NCBI RefSeq assembly: GCF_003269295.1
Contig: NZ_QLTT01000001.1
Coordinates: forward strand, 143,635 to 207,634
DNA length: 64,000 bases
Origin: Lentzea atacamensis
GTDB lineage: Bacteria > Actinomycetota > Actinomycetes > Mycobacteriales > Pseudonocardiaceae
Direction: 5' to 3'
Shown here: positions 15,496 through 22,887 of the stretch, piece after piece
Numbering within the stretch: the first letter of the stretch is position 1
Layout: each line of letters begins with the position of its first letter
Translations under genes and position numbers: made by a program
The notes under the pieces: model-generated
Told to the model about the DNA's origin: nothing
What the model saw: the letters and a program-made list of their open reading frames with translations, nothing else
Databases searched by the model: none

Positions 15496-16569
15496 TCAGC
15501 GGAGAGGGCGATATCCGGCGCGCAAGTACAGCGTGTTCCGCAGGACCTCGTCGGCGATCTCGTCCACGGGCCGATGGCCGGTGTCCACATGTAGATCACC
15601 GGTTCCGCGAGTCCGGCCCACGATCTCCCGCAGCCGGTCCGGTGGCTGACCCAGCAGCAGGTCGCCGGCCAGGCCCGGCGCGGGAGACTCGCCTCGGGCG
15701 CGGCGGGTGGCACGGTCCAGGAGGACGTCCCGGCCGGCGTCCAGGCAGCACACGGTGACCGCGGCGGCGGGCAGGGCCGCCCGGTACCGCTCGGGGTCCT
15801 CGAGCGGGCCCACCGCGATCAGGCACTCGGTTCCGGCGGCGCGGAACGTGTGCCAGACCGCGGCCAGGTTGGCGGCTCTGAAGTGGTCGCCGAGCTCGGG
15901 GCGGTGAAAGGAGATCTGGTCGAGATCGACGAACGCGGCGTTGCGACCGGATCGCTGGACCTGCTGGAAGACCTGCCAGCCCACGGTCGACTTCCCGACG
16001 GCCGCCGGTCCGCACAGCAGGAGGACCTCGCCCGGATCCGAGTACCGCCGCAGGGGCCTCGTCGCCGGCTCACGGGGATCGGGCCAGCCGGTCTGCGCCA
16101 GCACCCGGTCCGCGACCTCGGTGACGGTGAGTCCGGTGGTGTCCACGTGAAGACCCGGCTCGCGGTCCACGGTCTCGGCATGTTCGAGCGCCTCGATGAG
16201 GTTGGTCGCGCCGCCACGTACGGTGATGCGCCGGGCCAGTTCCGCGGGGTCGGCGCGCAGCAGGCACGTCGTGAGCTCGGCGTTCGCCACGGTCTCGATC
16301 CCGCGAACCGGGTCGGTGACGCCCGGCACGACGAGGCACTGGGCGCCGGCGTCGCGGAAGTTCGCGGTCACCGCGCCGAGTGCGCGGGCCTTGAGGCGGT
16401 AGCGGCCGGGGTCACCGTCGGGTTCGGGCAGGCACATGCCGAGCTGGTCGATGTCGACGAAGCCGGTCGCGAGACCACGCCGGGCGAGGCGTTCGAACAC
16501 CTCCCAGGCGACGGTCGTCTTGCCCACCCCGGGCGCTCCGCGGAGCCACAAGACCGGCAACGTGGTCAC
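15496..16569 (-). CDS. Tandem P-loop kinase-like protein
   Basis: The 357-residue protein is an internal duplication of an AAA/kinase-like P-loop domain. The first copy has Walker A GAPGVGKTT (residues 11-19) then AWEVFERLARRGLATGFVDIDQ; the second has GPAAVGKST (near residue 188) then GWQVFQQVQ and AAFVDLDQ. Both contain an A-R-R-I/D-R-A lid-like arginine region and end HVDTTG/HVDTGHRP. The pattern resembles nucleotide or sugar kinases of the shikimate/gluconate kinase type, but no substrate can be named. GTG at 16569 follows GATACT by 6 bases, suggesting a leaderless start. Confidence 0.75.
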   Translation of the reverse strand: MTTLPVLWLRGAPGVGKTTVAWEVFERLARRGLATGFVDIDQLGMCLPEPDGDPGRYRLKARALGAVTANFRDAGAQCLVVPGVTDPVRGIETVANAELTTCLLRADPAELARRITVRGGATNLIEALEHAETVDREPGLHVDTTGLTVTEVADRVLAQTGWPDPREPATRPLRRYSDPGEVLLLCGPAAVGKSTVGWQVFQQVQRSGRNAAFVDLDQISFHRPELGDHFRAANLAAVWHTFRAAGTECLIAVGPLEDPERYRAALPAAAVTVCCLDAGRDVLLDRATRRARGESPAPGLAGDLLLGQPPDRLREIVGRTRGTGDLHVDTGHRPVDEIADEVLRNTLYLRAGYRPLR

Positions 16570-16618
16570 GCGGGGAGTATCGGGACCCCGGCGCTGCCGG
16601 GTCTACCGAAATTATCGT

Positions 16619-16678
16619 GCAACCAACGGTTGCGTTAGTGGTGCGCTCCGGCTAGGTTCATGCGCAACCGTTGGTTGC
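16619..16678. promoter_or_regulatory. ArsR-type promoter with two identical operators
   Basis: GCAACC-N3-GGTTGC occurs twice, at 16619-16633 and 16664-16678, centres 45 bases apart. A promoter fits between: -35 TTGCGT (16630-16635), 17-base spacer, -10 TAGGTT (16653-16658). Operator 1 covers the -35 and operator 2 lies just after the -10, an arrangement that would block the promoter. The ArsR protein of the operon below is the likely binder. Confidence 0.75.
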
Positions 16679-16698
16679 GTTTGAGCCGGGAGAAGCCC

Positions 16699-17163
16699 GT
16701 GGAGTACGGAAGCATCGAACGGGAGCTGCGCATCGACGCCACTCCCGAGGTCGTCTACGAGGTGGTCAGCTCGCCGGAGCACCTGCGCGAGTGGTGGCCC
16801 GACGACGCCGAGCTCGACCCGGTGCCCGGTGCGGTCGGCACGATCACCTTCGGCGATCCGGCCTCGCAGGAGGCGAAGGTCGAGCAGCTCACCGTCGTGG
16901 AGGCCGATCCGCCGCGCCGGTTCGCCTTCCTCTGGGTGACCGATCAGGGCGAGGCGGCGACGCAGGGCAACTCCCTGCTCGTCACGATCGACCTCGTCGC
17001 GTCCGGCGACGGCACGTTGCTGCGCTTCAAGGAGACCGGCTTCCGTGAGCGCGGGTGGGAAGCCGCCGTGCTGGAGAAGGCCTACACCGATCACGTGAAC
17101 GGCTGGAACCACTTCCTGCCGAGGCTCGTCGCGTACGCCCAGAAGCTGGTCGCACGGCCGTGA
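16699..17163 (+). CDS. SRPBCC (AHSA1-like) protein
   Basis: The 154-residue protein is an SRPBCC/Activator of Hsp90 ATPase-like domain: IDATPEVVYEVVSSPEHLREWWPDDAEL at the N-terminus, a central beta sheet, and a C-terminal helix WEAAVLEKAYTDHVNGWNHFLPRLVAYA. Such proteins bind hydrophobic ligands in a cavity. GTG at 16699 was chosen because GGGAG precedes it by a normal distance; the earlier in-frame ATG lies inside operator 2. It is the first gene of a three-gene coupled operon with an ArsR regulator and another SRPBCC protein. Confidence 0.85.
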   Translation: MEYGSIERELRIDATPEVVYEVVSSPEHLREWWPDDAELDPVPGAVGTITFGDPASQEAKVEQLTVVEADPPRRFAFLWVTDQGEAATQGNSLLVTIDLVASGDGTLLRFKETGFRERGWEAAVLEKAYTDHVNGWNHFLPRLVAYAQKLVARP

Positions 17164-17507
17164 TCGACGACGACCTGTGGTCCGCGGTCGGTGACCCGAC
17201 GCGGCGGCGGATGCTCGACCTGCTCCTCGCGGACGGTGGCGGGACGGCGACCTCGCTCAGCGAGCAGCTGCCCGTCACGCGGCAGGCGGTGGCCAAGCAC
17301 CTCGGTGTCCTCGACCGCGTCGGCCTGGTGCACGTGACGCCGACCGGGCGCGAGCGCCGTTACGAGGTGGACTCCGATCAGCTGGCCCGTGCGGTGGCCC
17401 AGCTGTCGGCGGTCGGCGCCACGTGGGACGCCCGGCTGCAGCGGATCAAGCGGATCGCCGAGCGGATTCAGCGCGGCAAATCGGACTCTGGAGCGGATCA
17501 CTCATGA
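17160..17507 (+). CDS. ArsR-family regulator
   Basis: The 115-residue winged-helix protein (DDDLWSAVGDPTRRRMLDLLL, TRQAVAKHLGVLDRVGLV, GRERRYEVD) belongs to the ArsR subgroup that lacks metal-binding cysteines and is routinely linked to SRPBCC genes. GTG at 17160 overlaps the upstream stop by 4 bases and the next gene starts 4 bases before its end. It most likely represses its own operon through the twin GCAACC-N3-GGTTGC sites upstream. Confidence 0.9.
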   Translation: MIDDDLWSAVGDPTRRRMLDLLLADGGGTATSLSEQLPVTRQAVAKHLGVLDRVGLVHVTPTGRERRYEVDSDQLARAVAQLSAVGATWDARLQRIKRIAERIQRGKSDSGADHS

Positions 17508-17956
17508 CGACACAGACAGAACGTGGCTACACCGCGTCGTACACGGTCGAGCAGTCACCGGACGAGGTCTTCGCCGCCATCGTGGACGTGCGTGCCTGGT
17601 GGACGGGCGAGATCGAGGGCCGTGCCGACGAGGCGGGCGCCGAGTTCACCTACCGGCATGCGCCGCAGCACTACAGCCGCCAGCGCGTGACCGAGCTCGT
17701 GCCAGGCCGCCGCGTGGTCTGGCGGGTCGTCGACAGCCACCTGTCGTTCGTCTCGGAACCGGCGGAGTGGACGGGCAGCGACATCGTGTTCGACATCGTT
17801 CCCGCGGCCGGCGGCACCGAGCTGCGGTTCACCCATGTCGGCCTGGTGCCGGACGTCGAGTGCTACAGCGCGTGCTCCACGGGCTGGCTGCACTACGTCA
17901 ACGGCAGCCTGTACAGCCTGATCACCACCGGCACGGGCCTGCCGGATCCCTGGTGA
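17504..17956 (+). CDS. SRPBCC domain protein
   Basis: The 150-residue protein is a second SRPBCC/AHSA1-type domain (YTVEQSPDEVFAAIVDVRAWW, then PGRRVVWRVVDSHLSFVSEPAEWTGSDIVFDI, GTELRFTHVGLVP, and a C-terminal GWLHYVNGSLYSLITTG helix). The last part matches the group often annotated as START-like. ATG at 17504 overlaps the ArsR stop by 4 bases. With the first SRPBCC gene it brackets the regulator, so the operon encodes two ligand-binding proteins and their repressor. Confidence 0.85.
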   Translation: MTTQTERGYTASYTVEQSPDEVFAAIVDVRAWWTGEIEGRADEAGAEFTYRHAPQHYSRQRVTELVPGRRVVWRVVDSHLSFVSEPAEWTGSDIVFDIVPAAGGTELRFTHVGLVPDVECYSACSTGWLHYVNGSLYSLITTGTGLPDPW

Positions 17957-18364
17957 TCAGCCCCGTGCCCACCGCGTGACGACCGGGGTGCCGTCGCTCG
18001 CCGTCACCCGGATCCGGACCAGCCCGGACGGCACGTCGGTCACGGTGAACCAGCCATCGGTGATGGGCGCCGCACGGCGTGAGTGCGGCGTCTCCACCAC
18101 CGCCTCGCCTTCAGCGCCGGTGACCAGCCCGCGGACCACGCCGTCGCTGATCTCCAGGTTGACGGTGACCCGTTCGGACTCGAAGGCGAGCGTCAGCGGC
18201 CCGTCACCGCGCACCAACGCCTCGGACTCGACGAGCTCGGCCAGTTCGGCGTCGAGCGACCGCAACGCCAGCGCGGCGCTCGCATCGCGCAGCACGCCCG
18301 CCGGCACCGGGTCGAACTCGTCGGCCGTGGCGCGCAGGACGTCGAGGAAGTCGTCGTCGTTCAT
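17957..18364 (-). CDS. Sigma-factor-linked hypothetical protein
   Basis: The 135-residue protein is of the kind found directly after certain actinobacterial sigma-70 (ECF-like) genes. The N-terminus is acidic and helical (MNDDDFLDVLRATADEFDPVPAGV); the C-terminal half is a beta-rich region resembling a carboxypeptidase-regulatory domain (GWFTVTDVPSGLVRIRV). In many relatives a CHAT-domain protease gene comes next; here the next gene is an unrelated one on the other strand. Its start overlaps the sigma gene stop by 4 bases. A role in controlling the sigma factor is inferred only from position. Confidence 0.65.
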   Translation of the reverse strand: MNDDDFLDVLRATADEFDPVPAGVLRDASAALALRSLDAELAELVESEALVRGDGPLTLAFESERVTVNLEISDGVVRGLVTGAEGEAVVETPHSRRAAPITDGWFTVTDVPSGLVRIRVTASDGTPVVTRWARG

Positions 18365-18915
18365 GACCGCTCCTCCAGCAGGGAATCGCCCCTGACCAGC
18401 GCTTTTAGTCGACCCAGGCACCGCTGGCGGTTGGGCCCGATGCTGCCGACCGGCATGTCGAGCGCGAGCGCGACGTCGGCGTACGCGGGTGGCGGCGAGG
18501 CCATCAGCACGCGCAGCAGCCGGCGGCAGCGGTCCGGCAGTTCCTCGAAGACGCGCCAGAGCCGGGCGTTGCGTTCACCGACGAGCAGCTCGTGGTCGAC
18601 GGCGGGTGCGGGGTCGGGGGAGTCGGCGATCTCCTCCGCCGGTTCCGGCAGCCGCCCGGACCGGCGGATGAGCTGCAGGCACTCGTGCCGCGCGGTGGTG
18701 GACAGCCACCCGGCGAGACGCTCCGGCTCGGTGATGCGGTCGAGGTGCTCGACGAGCTTGATCCAGGTGCACTGCACGGCGTCGGCCGCGTCGGCGTCGC
18801 TGAGGCGGTAGGCGCGGGCGATCGACCACAGCAGCCCGCTGAACTGTCTGACCAGTGCGTCCCACGCGCTCTGGTCGCCTCGCGCGGCCGCGGCCACCAG
18901 CGCCGGTATGTCCAT
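18361..18915 (-). CDS. RNA polymerase sigma-70 factor, ECF-like
   Basis: The 184-residue protein has sigma region 2 (WDALVRQFSGLLWSIARAYRLSDADAADAVQCTWIKLVEHLDRI with the WLSTTARHECLQ segment) and region 4 (LPDRCRRLLRVLMASPPPAYADVALALDMPVGSIGPNRQRCLGRLKAL), with no region 3, as expected for an ECF-like alternative sigma. ATG at 18915 gives the standard N-terminus. It is followed by an overlapping partner gene. No anti-sigma zinc protein is seen nearby. Confidence 0.9.
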   Translation of the reverse strand: MDIPALVAAAARGDQSAWDALVRQFSGLLWSIARAYRLSDADAADAVQCTWIKLVEHLDRITEPERLAGWLSTTARHECLQLIRRSGRLPEPAEEIADSPDPAPAVDHELLVGERNARLWRVFEELPDRCRRLLRVLMASPPPAYADVALALDMPVGSIGPNRQRCLGRLKALVRGDSLLEERS

Positions 18916-19004
18916 GTGGACATGATGCCCCGCCACGCCGTCCTGATTCGTGTGCCCGGCCGGACACATCGCGCACCTCCCCCCGTTCGGACCACGCCCT
19001 GCTG

Positions 19005-19030
19005 CCGTTCAGGTGGCCGGACCTGAACGG
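19005..19030. promoter_or_regulatory. Perfect 10-bp inverted repeat with 6-base loop
   Basis: CCGTTCAGGT (19005-19014) and ACCTGAACGG (19021-19030) are exact reverse complements around GGCCGG. It lies between the divergent sigma factor gene and the decarboxylase gene and is not followed by a T run, so a terminator is unlikely. An operator or a structured 5' leader is more plausible. Confidence 0.6.
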
Positions 19031-19167
19031 TGATCGCGCGCGGAAGCGGTCCAGGGCTGTCCGGGTGCCTTTCGCTTCATGCCAATGCGGCATCGACAGA
19101 GGGCCTGTTCGGGCTCAAAGCTCTAGACCAGAACGACGACAGCGAAGTCTGACGAAAAGAGTCGATC

Positions 19168-21447
19168 GTGTCCCGATCAACCGTTCTGGTGGCGCTCGAT
19201 CCCCGCAGCAGCGGCTCGGTGGCCTGCGACCAGCTCGACCGCATCTGCGCGAAACTGGACGAGGAGGGGCACGGCGTGGCCCGCGCGGGCACCGCGTCCG
19301 ACGCCCTCGCGCTGACCCAGAGCAGGGCCGATCTGTCCGCCGCGTTGGTGTCGTGGGACCTCGACGATCCCGAGGCCGTGCTGCGGGCGATCATGAGCAG
19401 GTTCACGAAGCTGCCGGTGTTCCTGGTGACCACCGCAGCGTCCGTGGACGACCTGCCGTTGTGGGTGTCCGAGGTGGTCTCCGGGTACGTGTGGCTGCTG
19501 GAGGACACGCCGGACTTCATCGCCGGCCGGATCGGGGTCGCCGCGCTGCGCTACCTGGACGGTGTGCTGCCGCCGTTCTTCCGGGAACTGAGAAGGTTCG
19601 AGGACACGCACGAATACTCCTGGCACACACCGGCGCACGCGGGCGGTGTGGCCTTCCTGAAGTCGCCGGCCGGGCGGGCGTTCTACGACTACTACGGCGA
19701 GACGCTGTTCCGCACCGACCTGTCGATCTCCGTGGCGGAGCTGGGGTCGCTGTTCGAGCACACCGGGCCGATCGGTGACGCGGAACGCAACGCCGCCCGG
19801 ATCTTCGGCGCCGACCTCACCTACTTCGTCCTGCACGGCGACTCCACCGCGGACCGGATCGCCTGCCACGCCAGCGTCGCCACCGACGAGCTCGTGCTGG
19901 TGGACCGCAACTGCCACAAGGCCATCTACCACGGCCTGACGCTGACCGGCGGTCGTCCCGTCTACCTCGTCCCCACCCGCAACGGCTACGGGCTCATGGG
20001 ACCGATCCCTCCCTCGGCCATGCGTGCGGAGGCGGTCGCGAGCGCGGTCGGCCGCAGTCCGTTCAGCGAGGGTGCCGCGTCGGAGAAACCCGTGTACGCG
20101 GTGATCACGAACTCGACGTACGACGGCCTGTGCTACGACGCGGTGCGGGTCGCGGAACTGCTCGGCGCCACGGTGCCGAGACTGCACCTGGACGAGGCGT
20201 GGTTCGCCTACGCGAGGTTCAACCCGCTCTATGCCCGCCGCTACGGCATGTCCGTCGACGCCGACGCCCTGCCCGACGAGGAAGTGCGTCCCACGGTCTT
20301 CTCCACCCAGTCCACGCACAAGCTGCTCGCCGCCATGTCGCAGAGCTCGATGGTGCACGTCAAGAACTCGCCGAGGTCGCCGGTGGAGCACCGGCAGTTC
20401 AACGAGACGTTCATGATGCACGCGACCACGTCACCGATGTACCCGATGATCGCCGGGCTCGACGTGGCCGCCGCCATGATGGACGGGCCCGGTGGCCGGT
20501 GGCTGACCGACGAGGCGATCACCGAGGCGATCCGCTTCCGCCAGGCGGTGGCGCGGCTGAGCCGGCGCATCCGGGAGGCGGCGGACCGGCCGGGCTGGTT
20601 CTTCGGCACCTGGCAGCCCGACGAGGTCACCGACCCCGCCACCGGTCACGTGCACGCCTTCGCCGACGCGCCGCTCGATCTGCTGCGCACCGAACCGGGC
20701 TGCTGGACGCTCGCGCCGGGTGCCGACTGGCACGGCTTCGAGGGCATGGAGGACGGCTACTGCCTGCTCGACCCGATCAAGGTCTCGATCACCTGTCCCG
20801 GCGTCGACGCCGCCGGCCACGTCGCCGAGACGGGCATCCCCGCCCGGATCGTCACCGCGTACCTGGAGACTCGCGGCATCGTGGTGGAGAAGACCGATGC
20901 CTACACCTGCCTGATCCTGTTCTCGATGGGCATCACCAAGGGCAAGTGGGGCACGCTGCTGGACGCGTTGCTGGACTTCAAGAACCTCTTCGACACCGAC
21001 GCGACGGTCGCCGAGGTGCTGCCGAACCTGGTGCGCACTCACCCGGACCGCTACGCCGGCCTCACCTTGCCGCAGCTGTGTGCCCAGATGCACGACCAGC
21101 TCAGCAAGAGCGAGCTCACCGCACTGCTGGACGAGGCGTTCACCCACCCGACCCCGGCGGTGCTGACGCCTGCGCAGACCTACCAGCGCCTCATCCGCGG
21201 GGGCACCGAACCCGTGCGGCTGGCCGACATCGCAGGGCGGACGGTGGCGACCCAGGTCGTCACCACGCCACCGGGCATCCCGGTCCTGATGCCCGGTGAG
21301 AGCACCGGCGAGGCCGACGGCGCGGTGCTGCGCTATCTACGTGCTCTGGAGGCGTTCGACCGCGAGTTCCCCGGTTTCCCGAGCGAGACCCACGGGGTCC
21401 ACCGGGACACCGCGGGCGACTACTGGATCGCCTGCCTGCGGTCGTGA
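19168..21447 (+). CDS. Orn/Lys/Arg decarboxylase, PLP-dependent
   Basis: The 759-residue protein matches the AdiA/LdcI/SpeF-type basic amino acid decarboxylases. An N-terminal receiver-like wing domain (about residues 1-125) is followed by the PLP core (HTPAHAGGVAFLKSP, TDLSISVAELGSLFEHTGPIGDAE, FVLHGDSTA) and PLP lysine Lys385 in TQSTHKLLAAM, then the C-terminal domain. The reaction is decarboxylation of arginine, lysine or ornithine to the polyamine or diamine; the exact substrate is not readable. GTG at 19168 begins the normal wing domain. It stands alone, with a 250-base upstream region. Confidence 0.9.
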   Translation: MSRSTVLVALDPRSSGSVACDQLDRICAKLDEEGHGVARAGTASDALALTQSRADLSAALVSWDLDDPEAVLRAIMSRFTKLPVFLVTTAASVDDLPLWVSEVVSGYVWLLEDTPDFIAGRIGVAALRYLDGVLPPFFRELRRFEDTHEYSWHTPAHAGGVAFLKSPAGRAFYDYYGETLFRTDLSISVAELGSLFEHTGPIGDAERNAARIFGADLTYFVLHGDSTADRIACHASVATDELVLVDRNCHKAIYHGLTLTGGRPVYLVPTRNGYGLMGPIPPSAMRAEAVASAVGRSPFSEGAASEKPVYAVITNSTYDGLCYDAVRVAELLGATVPRLHLDEAWFAYARFNPLYARRYGMSVDADALPDEEVRPTVFSTQSTHKLLAAMSQSSMVHVKNSPRSPVEHRQFNETFMMHATTSPMYPMIAGLDVAAAMMDGPGGRWLTDEAITEAIRFRQAVARLSRRIREAADRPGWFFGTWQPDEVTDPATGHVHAFADAPLDLLRTEPGCWTLAPGADWHGFEGMEDGYCLLDPIKVSITCPGVDAAGHVAETGIPARIVTAYLETRGIVVEKTDAYTCLILFSMGITKGKWGTLLDALLDFKNLFDTDATVAEVLPNLVRTHPDRYAGLTLPQLCAQMHDQLSKSELTALLDEAFTHPTPAVLTPAQTYQRLIRGGTEPVRLADIAGRTVATQVVTTPPGIPVLMPGESTGEADGAVLRYLRALEAFDREFPGFPSETHGVHRDTAGDYWIACLRS

Positions 21448-21548
21448 ATGAATCCCCCCGTGGCAGGACTCGCCGCGTGATTTGAGCCACAAGACAGGTC
21501 TTCCGGGTGCATGCTGTTGTCCGACGGCCGAACGGAAGGCTGATGAAC

Positions 21549-21725
21549 ATGACCAGTGCGACCGCGTCCTCCCGACACGACTGGGAGTCCGACCTGGAGC
21601 GCTACCGCAGCAGAGCGGTGCACGTCCTCGACACGCACCTGCCCGCGACGACCGGGTGCACCGAGTGCGGTGAGCCGTGGCCGTGTGCCCGCGCGTGCTC
21701 GGCCGAGCTGGTGCTGGAACTCTGA
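21549..21725 (+). CDS. Small cysteine-rich protein
   Basis: The 58-residue protein has a charged N-terminal helix (DWESDLERYRSRAVHVLDTH) and a compact C-terminal CTECGEPWPCARAC cluster of four cysteines that would suit one zinc ion. Proteins of this style recur in actinomycetes without assigned function. Ribosome site GGAAGG (21534-21539) is 9 bases from ATG 21549 and only 3 from the in-frame ATG 21543, so 21549 is preferred. Its stop abuts the stop of the FBP gene on the other strand. Confidence 0.6.
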   Translation: MTSATASSRHDWESDLERYRSRAVHVLDTHLPATTGCTECGEPWPCARACSAELVLEL

Positions 21726-22223
21726 CTAGGAGCTCACGCGCGCGAGGAACGCGCTGATCCCCGAGACCATCCGCTCGATCTGCTCGTCGAGCGTCATGGA
21801 CTCCTTGAAGCGCGATCCCGGCCCCGCGCTCTTCTTGCCGCGCAGGTACAGCGAACACTCCAGGTCAGCGCACACATAGGCGCCGACCGAGTTGCCCAGT
21901 TGACCGGACTTCCCGGCCTTACGCGCGGTCATCAGCGACACGCCGTCCCCTGAATGCGTGGTCAGACACCACGCGCACATCGTCTTACGCGCGCGCCCTG
22001 CCTGCGTCGCCCGGCGCAGCGCGATCCCGACGAGCCGTCCGTCCAGCTCGATCACCAGGTACGAGCGATCAGGGGCGGCCGGGTCACGCCAGCCGAGGAA
22101 GTCGAGGTCGTCCCACGGACGTTCGGCAAGATCCTTGGGGACGTGCATGCGCTTCGCCTCGCCCTTGGTGGAATTGACGAAGGACGCGCGGATGTCGTGT
22201 TCGGTCAGCGGCTTCACGACCAC
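21726..22223 (-). CDS. FBP-type treble-clef zinc-finger protein
   Basis: The 165-residue protein matches the FBP C-terminal domain family (fibronectin-binding-like / elongation factor G-binding zinc proteins). Cys-x2-Cys in CAWCLTTH and Cys-x4-Cys in VCADLECSLYLRGKK supply the zinc site. Relatives such as FusB bind EF-G and rescue ribosomes from fusidic acid; whether this one does is unknown. GTG at 22223 was used as start; a second in-frame GTG lies 6 bases in. It is divergent from a TetR gene across several CTAGG palindromes. Confidence 0.8.
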   Translation of the reverse strand: MVVKPLTEHDIRASFVNSTKGEAKRMHVPKDLAERPWDDLDFLGWRDPAAPDRSYLVIELDGRLVGIALRRATQAGRARKTMCAWCLTTHSGDGVSLMTARKAGKSGQLGNSVGAYVCADLECSLYLRGKKSAGPGSRFKESMTLDEQIERMVSGISAFLARVSS

Positions 22224-22228
22224 GGACG

Positions 22229-22273
22229 CTAGGCTTGCCTAGAGGTCCTAGGCAAATGAATAAGGACCCTAGG
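22229..22273. promoter_or_regulatory. Cluster of CTAGG palindromes
   Basis: A perfect 14-bp palindrome CTAGGCTTGCCTAG (22229-22242) is followed by two CCTAGG hexamers (22247-22252 and 22268-22273), the last just before the TetR ribosome site. CTAG is normally scarce in such genomes, so this density is striking. Likely the binding region of the TetR protein encoded at 22285, controlling itself and the FBP gene. Confidence 0.65.
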
Positions 22274-22284
22274 AAGGGTGACGG

Positions 22285-22851
22285 ATGGCACGCGCTGGGC
22301 TCACCGCCGACCGCCTCACGCAGGCGGCCGCGGAGCTGGCGGACGAGGTCGGCTTCGAGAACGTGACGGTGTCCGCGCTCGCCCGGCACTTCGGCGTGAA
22401 GGACGCCTCCCTCTACTCGCACATCCGCAACGCCCACGACCTGCGCGTCCGGCTCGCGGTGCTGGCACTGGCGGAGCTCGCGGACCGGGTGTCGGACGCG
22501 CTGGCCGGCCGTTCGGGCAAGGACGCGCTGGTGGCGTTCGCCAACGCGTATCGGCGGTACGCGCACGAGCACCCCGGCCGCTACACCGCGACGCAGATGG
22601 CGCTCGACCCGGACACGGCGGCGACCAGCGCGGCCGGCAAGCACGCCGAGATGACCCGCGCGATCCTGCGCGGCTACGACCTGTGGGAGCCAGACCAGAC
22701 CGACGCCGTGCGGTTCCTGCACAGCACGTTCCACGGCTACGTGTCGTTGGAGCGCGCCGGGGCATTCCACAGCCACCCGCGCGGGGTCGAGGCGTCGTGG
22801 CTGCGGGCGCTCGACGCGCTGGACTCCCTGCTGCGGGCGTGGCCGTCCTAG
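22285..22851 (+). CDS. TetR-family regulator
   Basis: The 188-residue protein has the helix-turn-helix at residues 5-50 (RLTQAAAELADEVGFENVTVSALARHFGVKDASLYSHIRNAHDL) and a C-terminal WHG/TetR_C-type domain (RRYAHEHPGRYTATQM, TFHGYVSLERAGAF). Ribosome site GGAAGG precedes ATG 22285 by a normal distance. It is divergent from the FBP zinc-protein gene, which is the most likely target besides itself. Confidence 0.9.
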   Translation: MARAGLTADRLTQAAAELADEVGFENVTVSALARHFGVKDASLYSHIRNAHDLRVRLAVLALAELADRVSDALAGRSGKDALVAFANAYRRYAHEHPGRYTATQMALDPDTAATSAAGKHAEMTRAILRGYDLWEPDQTDAVRFLHSTFHGYVSLERAGAFHSHPRGVEASWLRALDALDSLLRAWPS

Positions 22852-22887
22852 AACGCCGCCCCTGCGTCTGCCCCGCAGGACATCGAC

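Noticed and set aside
19005..19030. Transcription terminator
   Set aside because: The hairpin is strong but lies between divergent genes and has no T run.
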